A stretch of 15,455 nucleotides of DNA, taken from contig DDII01000016.1 in the NCBI GenBank assembly GCA_002338445.1, positions 1 to 15,455 of the forward strand. Direction: 5' to 3'. Positions 7,527 to 14,756 of the stretch are shown here, one piece after another. Position numbers and translations under genes: made by a program. Each line of letters starts with the position of its first letter. The first letter of the stretch is position 1. This stretch comes from Cellvibrionales bacterium UBA1854 (GTDB taxonomy: Bacteria > Pseudomonadota > Gammaproteobacteria > Pseudomonadales > Porticoccaceae). The notes beneath the pieces are model-generated. The model did no database searches and had not been told where the DNA came from. It saw nothing but the letters and a program-made list of their open reading frames with translations.

Positions 7527-8144
7527 ATGGATGTTTTTGAACTTTTTCCAACCCCGATAGCGCATATAAAGTCGGTTTTTGACGACGGCGAATTAAATCA
7601 AATAAAAGATTTAGCCTTAAGCAAAGCAAACACACCCAATAAAAATTCTAGTAACCTATTCCATTCATCTCCGGCAGACAAAGGTGCCAAAAAACTACTC
7701 GCCATTACAAAACCAAAATTGCGCCAAATTATAATTGATTTTGGTGAATTGCTGCTTGGCGATGTTCTTGAATGGAAAATAAAAGAGATTTGGAGCAACG
7801 TTAGTGAAAAAGGTGGCCGCCAGCATGTCCACAATCATGCAAACAGCTTTATCTCGGGGATAATTTATATTTCAAAGGCACACGAGAGTAGCAGAACTGT
7901 TTTTCACAGACAGATAGGGCACAACACCTTTACCTTCACACATGCCTCTGAAACGTCTGTCGTGAACCAATTCAATGCTGAATTGTGGACCATTCCTAAT
8001 GCCGAATCAGGAGACGTTTTACTGTTTCCTAGCTACCTGTACCACGAAGTCCCCACTAACAAGGGTACAACTAGAATAAGCGTCGCTTTCAACGCAATTC
8101 CTAGAGAGATCAGATCACATGATTACAGCGTTTGCTTAGAGTAA
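7527..8144 (+). CDS. Second 2OG-Fe(II) oxygenase-like protein (TIGR02466-like)
   Basis: Cytoplasmic protein of 205 residues, of the same group as the 2779-3399 product but diverged. GGAG lies 6 nt before the ATG. Conserved pieces: FELFPTPIAHIK at the N-terminus, RQHVHNHANSFISGIIYI (H102, H104), GDVLLFPSYLYHEVP (H173) and R183 in TRISVAFN. Where the first copy has FIDPR, this one reads TVFHRQIG, so an aspartate that may help bind iron is replaced. It could be inactive, use a HxH plus H site, or have a different metal geometry. It sits directly behind the hydrolase terminator and converges on a - strand gene 7 bp away. Substrate unknown. Confidence 0.7.
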   Translation: MDVFELFPTPIAHIKSVFDDGELNQIKDLALSKANTPNKNSSNLFHSSPADKGAKKLLAITKPKLRQIIIDFGELLLGDVLEWKIKEIWSNVSEKGGRQHVHNHANSFISGIIYISKAHESSRTVFHRQIGHNTFTFTHASETSVVNQFNAELWTIPNAESGDVLLFPSYLYHEVPTNKGTTRISVAFNAIPREIRSHDYSVCLE

Positions 8145-8151
8145 AGGAGCA

Positions 8152-8598
8152 CTATTTTATTGGTGTAAAACTACTTTTTAGCAACCTGAACTTGCTGTAA
8201 AATGACGTGCCTTGGTCAATATGAGGCTCGTCGCTCATTAAGCCGGTGACTTCGATCCTTCGCCAGTTAGGTACTTCGGTAACAACCCTTTTCGTGAAAA
8301 CAGGCAAGATGTCAGGTGGCCATTCTGCATCAGGTTCACAAAACGGACATACCTCTAGCGGTTTTTTAGTTAGCACAAAAAATTTCGCACCCGCTTTCAA
8401 AACTGGTGCCATAAACCCTTCGATTGTAACCCATTGTTTGTCAGTTTCTGAAATCACTTCCGACAAGTTTCCATCCTTGTCGTAAATGTCCTCGAATTTC
8501 AGAGTGACATTTTCACCAAAGGCGGACAGTGGCGACAACAATAAAAATGTACTTAAAAACAATATTTTAACAATCGAAATCTGCTGGGCGTGTCTCAT
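8152..8598 (-). CDS. Secreted CPFC-motif protein, DUF3299-like
   Basis: Exported protein of 148 residues. AGGAG lies 7 nt before the ATG. The signal peptide covers about residues 1-28 (ILFLSTFLLLSPLSAFG-EN). The mature part has WVTIEGFMAPV, KFFVLTKKPLEVCPFCEPD (C84 and C87, a CPFC pair) and WPPDILPVFTKR, then a short beta-rich tail. This pattern resembles DUF3299-type secreted proteins often found near zinc-importer genes of the ZrgA kind. The CPFC pair could bind a metal or undergo disulfide exchange, but no thioredoxin fold is evident. It is downstream of the broken four-Cys gene on the same strand. Function unassigned; family call moderate. Confidence 0.65.
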   Translation of the reverse strand: MRHAQQISIVKILFLSTFLLLSPLSAFGENVTLKFEDIYDKDGNLSEVISETDKQWVTIEGFMAPVLKAGAKFFVLTKKPLEVCPFCEPDAEWPPDILPVFTKRVVTEVPNWRRIEVTGLMSDEPHIDQGTSFYSKFRLLKSSFTPIK

Positions 8599-8694
8599 TT
8601 CCGTGCTCCTGTGTCAACTTCACGCAAGTTATTCAAGTCCTCCACACCTGAATGTGGATCTCTACTTTTCGAAGGCATCATTACCTGACTGCAA

Positions 8695-9039
8695 TTATTC
8701 AACACACCCACTAACCATCACCATATATGTTGTATTTGTTTCGCGACCGATGATCTGGCATGAACTTCGATCAGGACTAAGACCAATCCTGTCGACAGTG
8801 AAGGATCCGATAAATGAATAATCATCAAGGTTCTCAATGGTGACGATATCGCCAACGAAAGTCTTAATAGTGTTCAAAGTAATATGACTATGTGTAACGC
8901 ACTTATTAGATTTCATGGAACACAGGTTAAGTGACACTGCATCATGCCACCGTGCTAATTCCAGAACCGTTTCGCCTAACGCTGCCGAAGCGATTAGCGA
9001 AAAATATCCGAAAACAAAAAATCAAATACCCGTTGTCAT
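8695..9039 (-). pseudogene. Small secreted four-Cys protein with an in-frame TGA in its signal peptide
   Basis: From ATG 9039, with GGAG 8 nt upstream, the frame reads MTTGI, then TGA (9024-9022), then FFVFGYFSLIASAALGE, ETVLELARWHDAVSLNLCSMK and on to VSGCVE at 8695. The part after the stop looks like the hydrophobic core and cleavage site of a signal peptide followed by a conserved-looking domain with four Cys (SLNLC, NKC, SSC, SGC). Alternatively, ATG 9046 gives MANDNGYLIF and would join the same frame if the six-T run (9021-9016) had five. Without repair, the only downstream start is GTG 8937, which lacks an export signal. So it is a recent nonsense or frameshift pseudogene, or a sequencing error. 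It precedes the CPFC gene by 96 bp. I do not recognise the family. Confidence 0.55.
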
Positions 9040-9148
9040 TAGCCATACTCCACTGTCTGAATATTAATTCATCTCAGCATTAAAATCGATGGCCACAACT
9101 AATTTTCATTAAAACGTAATACATCGAAATGAAATCAACGAGTAATCT

Positions 9149-9154
9149 TATAAT
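9149..9154 (+). promoter_or_regulatory. Candidate -10 box for the znuA-like gene
   Basis: A perfect TATAAT about 100 bp before the preferred start. No good -35 element is seen at 17 bp, so the promoter is suggestive only. A start near 9161 would place the palindrome at 9170-9183 just downstream, a usual repressor position. Confidence 0.35.
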
Positions 9155-9169
9155 CCATCAAATAAGTTT

Positions 9170-9200
9170 TAACGCTCGCGTTACGTGATGTGATTAACGC
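9170..9200. promoter_or_regulatory. Clustered TAACGC/GCGTTA half-sites, candidate zinc-responsive operator
   Basis: TAACGC-TC-GCGTTA (9170-9183) is a perfect inverted repeat, and a third half-site TAACGC follows at 9195-9200. They lie between the TATAAT box and the znuA-like start. TAACGC also occurs inside the palindrome upstream of the zrgA-like gene (221-226), though arm spacing differs there. Zur is the obvious candidate regulator, but the site is not a textbook Zur box. Confidence 0.4.
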
Positions 9201-9250
9201 AAAGTATTTTAATGGTTGGCCTTGTTGTTAAGATGAAAAAAGGCGGTGAC

Positions 9251-10255
9251 ATGTTTTCAAGATGTTTCCTCTCATGTTTTTTAGCCTTTATTTGCCTATT
9301 AGTTAGCGTGAGGAATTCTGAAGCTAATATTGATATCGTAGTATCCATAAAGCCTGTGCACTCACTTGTTGCCGCCGTTATGGATGGAATTGCGAAGCCT
9401 CACCTTTTGATCGATGGTTTTGGAACTCCACACAGTTACGCTCTGAAACCCTCGGATGCGAAACGATTCCAAAGGGCCGACTTGATATTTTGGATTGGTC
9501 CTTCGATCGAATCCTTCCTCACAAAACCTCTTGCGGCTCTACCAAAAAAAGCAGATGTCGTCACATTGATGGAAACCCGCGGATTGAAAAAAATTATGCT
9601 TCGCACAGGTGGAACGTTCGATGACCATGAGCACAAAGATCGGAATGGAAAACGCGCTAACACAAACAAACAAGAAAACATCAGGCACACAGGCCATGTT
9701 CACGAAAAATATGATGAACACCTAATTAACGATGGTTTTGATCCACATATTTGGTTGGATCCAATCAATGCAAAGGTTCTCGTGCATCACATCACAGAGT
9801 GGCTTGTGATCTCAGATAGCCAAAATGCTGTCACCTACCTATCAAATTCGAAATTATTACTTAGTGAACTTGACAGCCTTATCGAACAAGTGGGCGCTCA
9901 GTTAACAAACGTTAAGCATGAAAACTACATCGTTTTCCATGATGCTTACCAACATTTCGAGGCAAGATTTGATATCCCGGCTGCCGGTGCAATAACCATC
10001 TCACCAAACCAGCCGCCCGGTGCCAATCGCTTACGGGAAATTCAGAGAAAAATTCACAACACAGCTTCTATTTGTGTTTTTGCCGAACCGCAATTTGAAC
10101 CAACTATGGTTACTTCGTTATCTGAATTACTGAATGTTCGCACTGGCATTATTGATCCAATTGGTGCCTCGATTAATAGAGGGCCAGGACTTTATTCGAA
10201 ACTTCTGTTGAATATGGCTGGGTCAATCAAAGACTGCCTTTCTCCAACGATTTAG
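9251..10255 (+). CDS. znuA: Zinc ABC transporter periplasmic binding protein ZnuA
   Basis: Cluster A-I (TroA-like) solute-binding protein, 334 residues from ATG 9251, which has AAAGGCGG upstream and starts directly into the signal peptide (MFSRCFLSCFLAFICLLVSV, cleavage near SEA-NI). The upstream ATG at 9212 is less likely. Zinc-ligand positions are present: H61 in GTPHSYALKPSD, H166 in DPHIWLDP and H230 in FHDAYQHFE. A charged His-rich loop (about 124-157, with several His) lies between them, as is typical for ZnuA. C275 (SICVFAEPQFEP) and C329 (KDCLSPTI) match the disulfide of enterobacterial ZnuA. It is an orphan here: no znuB or znuC in the window, so its membrane partner must be elsewhere. 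Expression probably responds to zinc through the upstream repeats. Confidence 0.92.
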   Translation: MFSRCFLSCFLAFICLLVSVRNSEANIDIVVSIKPVHSLVAAVMDGIAKPHLLIDGFGTPHSYALKPSDAKRFQRADLIFWIGPSIESFLTKPLAALPKKADVVTLMETRGLKKIMLRTGGTFDDHEHKDRNGKRANTNKQENIRHTGHVHEKYDEHLINDGFDPHIWLDPINAKVLVHHITEWLVISDSQNAVTYLSNSKLLLSELDSLIEQVGAQLTNVKHENYIVFHDAYQHFEARFDIPAAGAITISPNQPPGANRLREIQRKIHNTASICVFAEPQFEPTMVTSLSELLNVRTGIIDPIGASINRGPGLYSKLLLNMAGSIKDCLSPTI

Positions 10256-10346
10256 GTTCTTTTGAAGATTATGAATGGCAAAAATGTTGAAGCTCTAGGG
10301 CCACAAGAGTTACCGAACCCAAACCCACTGAAGTGAGTTTTTGCAA

Positions 10347-12152
10347 ATGAAAATCAATCCCATTTATCGAGTTGTGATTGCCTTGATAGTGGCTACCGTG
10401 GGGATTTTGGCTGCCTCAGGGATAATCAATTACAGGATGACAAAAACTTACGACCAGCTAAGCCTAGGTTTTTTTAACCAGCAACTTCAGAAACCTATCG
10501 ATGCTGAGATTTTGGACAGGATTAATTTATTCGAACCTAAATTGAAAACAGCCTCATATGATGCGGCACAATCAGCCAATTTGAGAAAAGCAAGTTTAAT
10601 TTATTTGGATTTAAAAACCGCGCCGGCTGAGAGCTTTGACCCAGAAGAGGCAACAAACAAAAAAAATAGTTTGGGCCCGGCTTTAGGGAATGTGAGATTA
10701 GAAACTAGAAAATTAATGGATACTGCTATCTTGTCCGCAGATGAAAATGTCAGCGTGAGAGGCTTAGCTTATATCCTCAAGGAAGAAAAGAATATCACCT
10801 TTGCTGAATGGAAAAATCCATCCGAGAAGCATGATAAGTTTCCCGCTGAGTTGATAAAAAAAATAGTGGAGCGGAAAAAAGCACATAGATTTTTAATGCC
10901 AGTATTCTATTGGATCGATAACGGAATACCAACGGTAACATCGGTTGTTCCAATTGGAAGATTTGATTATTCAGGGTATCTTCTAGTTCATGCCAGCTTG
11001 CTTGAAATGTTAGATACGCTCGATAAAAAATTAGGTGCGGAAATTCAATTTCTGACGGCAAAAGATGAAAAATTAATCGACACACTTCCAAATATAATTG
11101 TCTCTAAGGAAGCCAAAACTACGGAATTTCTTGCTCCACTCAAAAGTCCCCCCAAAAACACCTATGGGTTGGAAATTAATGATAGACCTTCTAACCAATT
11201 AGCAACCATTAAAGTGGTAGCTGATATCTCTGAACTGGACGCCAAGCTTTCTTCTGTCAGAACAGAATCTTTCATTCTCTTTGCTGCAGTGGTTGTTTTG
11301 ATTGCGGTAATTGCTGATGGCTTAGTTATATTTCTATTTCGCAGAGTGTTTCTAAAACAAGTTGCCGCTGAGGAAGAGATTCAAAAATCTATCCGTTACG
11401 CTGGACGTATACAAAGAACATTGCTCCCTAAGTTTGACCCTAAAATAATCGATATGGATGTTATATGGCAGCCGCGGGACATAGTTGGCGGTGATTTATA
11501 TATGATCCAAGAATCAGATGAAAAACTCATAATCGTGGTCATAGATTGCACAGGTCATGGCGTTCCAGGAGGATTTCTTTCAGCTGTGGCCCATTCTGTC
11601 GTGGATAGGGTTATTGCAGACACCAGGTATAAAGATGCTGGAGAGTATCTATCGGCGATAAATACCTTATTGAAGGAGCTTTTAAATCAGAAAGATAAAG
11701 AATCCGCCACCTCTAATGAAGGTCTTGATGGGCTTATATTCGTGTACGATAAAGAATTGAGGGTGGCGACTTTTTCTGGGGCTGCGTCAAGTTTATACTT
11801 GGCTTCGCCAGGTCAGCCTGTTCAAGAAATTAAAGGTGATAGGAAGAATGTTGGAGGCATAAGAACCCCAATAAATTATGAATTCCCTTCTGAAACGGTT
11901 GAGGTTGGGCCTTTCATCTACACCATGAATACTGATGGAATAAGCGATACCATGAATTCTGAAAAAAAGCCTTTAGCGTTTGGTAAAAAGAGACTGGTTG
12001 CTGAATTAGAAAAAAACATGAGCTTGGACCCAAAACGAACAAACAAACTCGTTATGGACGCGTTGAATGAATATAAGGGGCCTGCTCCGTTTCGTGATGA
12101 CATAACTTTATTCTCGTTTGTTTTCAATAATGAGGTTTTCAAGCAAAGTTAG
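10347..12152 (+). CDS. siaA: SiaA-like transmembrane PP2C/SpoIIE phosphatase with periplasmic sensor domain
   Basis: 601 residues from ATG 10347; an in-frame TTG at 10341 is less likely. TM helix at about 6-28, a periplasmic domain of roughly 280 residues, TM helix at about 307-331, then a short linker and a C-terminal SpoIIE/PP2C phosphatase domain (about 345-595). Metal-binding acidic residues are all present: D383 in VGGDLY, D400 in DCTGHGVPGGF, D530 in TDGISD and D585 in RDDITL. Family knowledge: SiaA dephosphorylates the small protein SiaC, opposing the kinase SiaB. SiaB and SiaC homologues lie nearby at 14229-15115. No HAMP domain is obvious between TM2 and the phosphatase, unlike many such proteins. 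It is the first gene of an operon with a phosphate-type binding protein and an adenylate cyclase. Confidence 0.85.
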   Translation: MKINPIYRVVIALIVATVGILAASGIINYRMTKTYDQLSLGFFNQQLQKPIDAEILDRINLFEPKLKTASYDAAQSANLRKASLIYLDLKTAPAESFDPEEATNKKNSLGPALGNVRLETRKLMDTAILSADENVSVRGLAYILKEEKNITFAEWKNPSEKHDKFPAELIKKIVERKKAHRFLMPVFYWIDNGIPTVTSVVPIGRFDYSGYLLVHASLLEMLDTLDKKLGAEIQFLTAKDEKLIDTLPNIIVSKEAKTTEFLAPLKSPPKNTYGLEINDRPSNQLATIKVVADISELDAKLSSVRTESFILFAAVVVLIAVIADGLVIFLFRRVFLKQVAAEEEIQKSIRYAGRIQRTLLPKFDPKIIDMDVIWQPRDIVGGDLYMIQESDEKLIIVVIDCTGHGVPGGFLSAVAHSVVDRVIADTRYKDAGEYLSAINTLLKELLNQKDKESATSNEGLDGLIFVYDKELRVATFSGAASSLYLASPGQPVQEIKGDRKNVGGIRTPINYEFPSETVEVGPFIYTMNTDGISDTMNSEKKPLAFGKKRLVAELEKNMSLDPKRTNKLVMDALNEYKGPAPFRDDITLFSFVFNNEVFKQS

Positions 12153-12181
12153 ACAAAACTTGAGTTGTGAGATTGGGTGAT

Positions 12182-13168
12182 ATGTATAAATTTATACTAA
12201 CGGTAGTGGTATTACTTAATTTATCCGTGAATGCATTTGCGCGAGAAAATGTGAAAATTGTTGGCTCGTCTACGATTTTCCCATTCTCTAACACTGTCGC
12301 AGATTACTTTGATAAAGAGGATATTTTTCCGGAACCAATCATTGAATCAACTGGCTCAGGGGATGGAATCAATTTGTTCTGTAAGGGCATAGGGATTGAG
12401 TTTCCTGATATCGTTGCTTCTTCAAGAAGGGTCACAGAGGAAGAGATCCACGATTGTAAAAAAAACGGTGTCAATAAATTCACTGAATTAAAAATTGGGT
12501 ATGATGGAATAGCATTTGTCACATCGGGCGACATGGCAGGGAAAATCCTTACCTTGAACAATATTTGGAGAGCGTTATCTCCATATGGCGGTCCGAACAA
12601 GCAACGAAATGTAGGACTGCCTCAAGTTTGGTCTGAGATTGACGAAGATCTTCCTGAAAGAGCAATAAAAGTTATACTACCCCCGCCAACATCGGGGACA
12701 AGAGCTTCATTAATAGAATTGGCAATGCAAAAAGGGTGTTTATTCCAAAGTAGCGCTGCGGCGAAGTGTGACCAGCTTAAAGAAGACAGTTCAATAATGG
12801 AGGGAACAGAGGACGACTTTGCTTTAACAAAATATTTAGAAGAAGATGGAGATGTAATTGGAGTTGTTGGTTATTCCTACCTTAGCTCCAATGCGAATAG
12901 TATTTCGGCACTTAGTATAGATGGGATATTGCCGTCATCAGAAACAATTCAGAAAAGAACTTATCCGCTTTCGCGACCCCTTTTTCTATATGTAAAAAAT
13001 AGGCACGTTGAGATTATACCTGGAATGGAGGAGTTTTTATTTGAATTCACCTCTGACGCGGCGTTGGGAACTAAGGGATATCTAATCAATAAAGGCCTTG
13101 TACCTATGACCAATGACGAGTTGAAAGCCGAGAGTTACAAAGCCACGTCGGAAATATATGAAAAGTAG
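12182..13168 (+). CDS. PstS-like periplasmic phosphate-binding protein
   Basis: 328 residues from ATG 12182, with GGGTGA just upstream; GTG 12167 is an alternative. The signal peptide covers about 1-21 (YKFILTVVVLLNLSVNAFA). The phosphate-site motifs of the PstS fold are in place: VGSSTIFPF, ESTGSGDGI, VASSRRV, IGYDGIAF and PPPTSGTRAS, so a phosphate-like ligand is likely. It lies between the SiaA-like phosphatase (29-bp gap) and the adenylate cyclase (11-bp overlap), with no pstCAB genes. Its job here is therefore more likely sensing than uptake, perhaps by docking onto the SiaA-like periplasmic domain. Family sure; sensor role inferred. Confidence 0.85.
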   Translation: MYKFILTVVVLLNLSVNAFARENVKIVGSSTIFPFSNTVADYFDKEDIFPEPIIESTGSGDGINLFCKGIGIEFPDIVASSRRVTEEEIHDCKKNGVNKFTELKIGYDGIAFVTSGDMAGKILTLNNIWRALSPYGGPNKQRNVGLPQVWSEIDEDLPERAIKVILPPPTSGTRASLIELAMQKGCLFQSSAAAKCDQLKEDSSIMEGTEDDFALTKYLEEDGDVIGVVGYSYLSSNANSISALSIDGILPSSETIQKRTYPLSRPLFLYVKNRHVEIIPGMEEFLFEFTSDAALGTKGYLINKGLVPMTNDELKAESYKATSEIYEK

Positions 13169-14219
13169 CAAACCATTTGTTTTGGAAAAGTCAAAAATGA
13201 AAACCAACCAACTTTTTGAGCATGAGATGAGTGTCGTATCTACGGCTGAAAAAGTGAGCGCGGAGATTGGCGCTGCAATTAAGTATGATGATTTTAACTT
13301 GATCCTAGCAGAATATAAGAAACTCCTAAAGACGACTTCAAGATTAGTAAGGCATTCTGATAGAATGGAAACTAACCTCAATATATCAGCGAAAGAAGCT
13401 CGAGAAAAAAGTGAACAATTAGAAGCGTTATCAAATCAGCTCGCTAAATATCTATCCCCTCAGGTTTATGATTCAATATTCAGTGGCACGAGGGAAGTTG
13501 CTTTGACGAGTTCGAGAAAGAAACTCACAATATTTTTTTCTGATATTGTGGAATTTACAAAACTTTCCGAGAACATTGAATCTGAGGAGCTGACAGGTCT
13601 ACTTAATTGTTACCTAACAGAAATGTCGCATGTTGCTCTAAAACATGGCGCAACTATTGATAAATATATTGGTGATGCAATTGTAATTTTTTTCGGGGAT
13701 CCAAAATCCAAGGGCATTAAAGAAGACGCGTTGAGCTGTGTCAAAATGGCAATCGAAATGAAGTCTAAAATGTTTGAGCTCAGGAACCACTGGAAGACGT
13801 TTGGGTTGGAAGAGCCACTGCAATCACGAATGGGTATACATACCGGCTTCTGTACTGTTGGAAATTTTGGTTCAGAAAACAGGATGGATTACACCGTAAT
13901 AGGCAGTGGAGTAAATCTTGCATCTCGCTTAGAGTCAGCCTCTGAACCGGATAAAATCCTTATGTCGTACGACACTTATAATTATGTTAAGGACACTATT
14001 CCGTGTGTTGAAAATAAACCAATTGTGGCAAAAGGTTTCTCTGAGCCAATAAGAACATTCTCTGTAATTGATGAACTGGAAAATAAAAAAATAATTTCAA
14101 TAACTATCGGAGATAACAGGTTAGATGCTTCTATGGAAAACCTAACTAAAGACCAGCTTGAAAAACTTAAACTGGAACTAAGTTCTGCCTTAGAAAGCAT
14201 TGAAATTCATACAAAATAA
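13158..14219 (+). CDS. Class III adenylate cyclase with helical N-terminal stalk
   Basis: Soluble enzyme of 353 residues that makes cAMP from ATP. The start overlaps the binding-protein stop by 11 bp; ATG 13197 is an alternative. Residues 1-118 are charged and helical-looking, with EYKKLLKTTSRLVRHSDRME and a heptad-like stretch (AREKSEQLEALSNQL). The cyclase domain (about 120-305) is complete: metal Asp D129 (FFSDIVEFTKLSE) and D173 (DKYIGDAIVIFFG), adenine-selecting K169 and T246 (YTVIGSGVN), and transition-state N253 and R257 (GVNLASRLE). The Lys/Thr pair fits class IIIb adenylate cyclases rather than guanylate cyclases. In SiaABCD the cyclase is the diguanylate cyclase SiaD, activated by unphosphorylated SiaC; here the stalk is the likely SiaC docking site. 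It converges on siaB, 9 bp away. Confidence 0.88.
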   Translation: MKSSKPFVLEKSKMKTNQLFEHEMSVVSTAEKVSAEIGAAIKYDDFNLILAEYKKLLKTTSRLVRHSDRMETNLNISAKEAREKSEQLEALSNQLAKYLSPQVYDSIFSGTREVALTSSRKKLTIFFSDIVEFTKLSENIESEELTGLLNCYLTEMSHVALKHGATIDKYIGDAIVIFFGDPKSKGIKEDALSCVKMAIEMKSKMFELRNHWKTFGLEEPLQSRMGIHTGFCTVGNFGSENRMDYTVIGSGVNLASRLESASEPDKILMSYDTYNYVKDTIPCVENKPIVAKGFSEPIRTFSVIDELENKKIISITIGDNRLDASMENLTKDQLEKLKLELSSALESIEIHTK

Positions 14220-14228
14220 ATCTTATTT

Positions 14229-14756
14229 TTAATTCCACACTTTGAAAATAAATAATATTTTTCCTTGTTCTTCCACAAATTCAAAATCCCATCTAGTACT
14301 TTTTCTAGCTATGTCTATAAAGCCTAAACCTGCCCCCTTGCTCCCTTCTGGAGGGCCATCTTTAAGACGACTTCTGTAAGCAGATTTAAGTTCAGCACTA
14401 TCCATTTTTCTCAGTGCCTCAAGGTTTCTCGTAAGCGTGTCTTTTTGGTTTTCATCTACCGCATTTACGGCTTCCACCAAAACGCTGTTGTCTGACATGC
14501 TTAAAGCAACGGTGCCGACACCAGAAGTTTGATCGTCTTGCGTTGTTTTTTCTGAAGAGTACCTAATTATATTTTGGGCTTGTTCAACGAAGTTTCCAAA
14601 TACCTTTTTCTCAGTTCGTTCGTCCCCCGCATTCTCACCAATTTCTAGCCTTACGGCTACTGAAATTGCAGTCAGGATCTTTTCAGTTAGTGGCCCTGAA
14701 TAACAAAAAAATGTTTTCCGCTTTAGTAGTAAATTATGAAGTTCGTCAGTTTTCAT
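14229..14756 (-). CDS. siaB: SiaB-like GHKL protein kinase
   Basis: Cytoplasmic protein of 175 residues of the SiaB (DUF6272) kinase family. It has a GHKL N-box-like helix GNFVEQAQNIIRYSSE (E58, N62) and a G-box-like GAGLGFIDIARKS (141-153), which serve for ATP binding; the middle contains GVGTVALSMSDN. Family knowledge: SiaB phosphorylates SiaC, keeping it from activating its cyclase. Its ATG overlaps the TAA of siaC in a TAATG junction, so translation is coupled. It is placed convergent to the adenylate cyclase gene rather than in the same operon as the phosphatase. Identity is well supported by the siaC neighbour. Confidence 0.8.
   Translation of the reverse strand: MKTDELHNLLLKRKTFFCYSGPLTEKILTAISVAVRLEIGENAGDERTEKKVFGNFVEQAQNIIRYSSEKTTQDDQTSGVGTVALSMSDNSVLVEAVNAVDENQKDTLTRNLEALRKMDSAELKSAYRSRLKDGPPEGSKGAGLGFIDIARKSTRWDFEFVEEQGKILFIFKVWN

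Noticed and set aside
8641..8658. TCCACA-N6-TGTGGA hairpin between the broken gene and the CPFC gene
   Set aside because: 6-bp stem without a T-run on either strand; not convincing as terminator or operator.
9022..9024. TGA in the four-Cys gene as selenocysteine
   Set aside because: It would fall inside a signal peptide with no SECIS-like hairpin evident just downstream; nonsense or frameshift is simpler.
9182..9200. TGTGATTAACGCAAAG as a second CRP site before znuA
   Set aside because: Only one half-site (TGTGA) matches; the other arm is not TCACA.
10322..10342. AACCCACT-GA-AGTGAGTT plus T-run as a znuA terminator
   Set aside because: It has an internal C-A mismatch, a 2-nt loop, and overlaps the likely ribosome site of the phosphatase gene.
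13158..14219. Guanylate cyclase identity for the class III cyclase
   Set aside because: The base-selecting positions read Lys169 and Thr246, the adenylate-type pair of class IIIb, not the Glu/Cys of guanylate cyclases.
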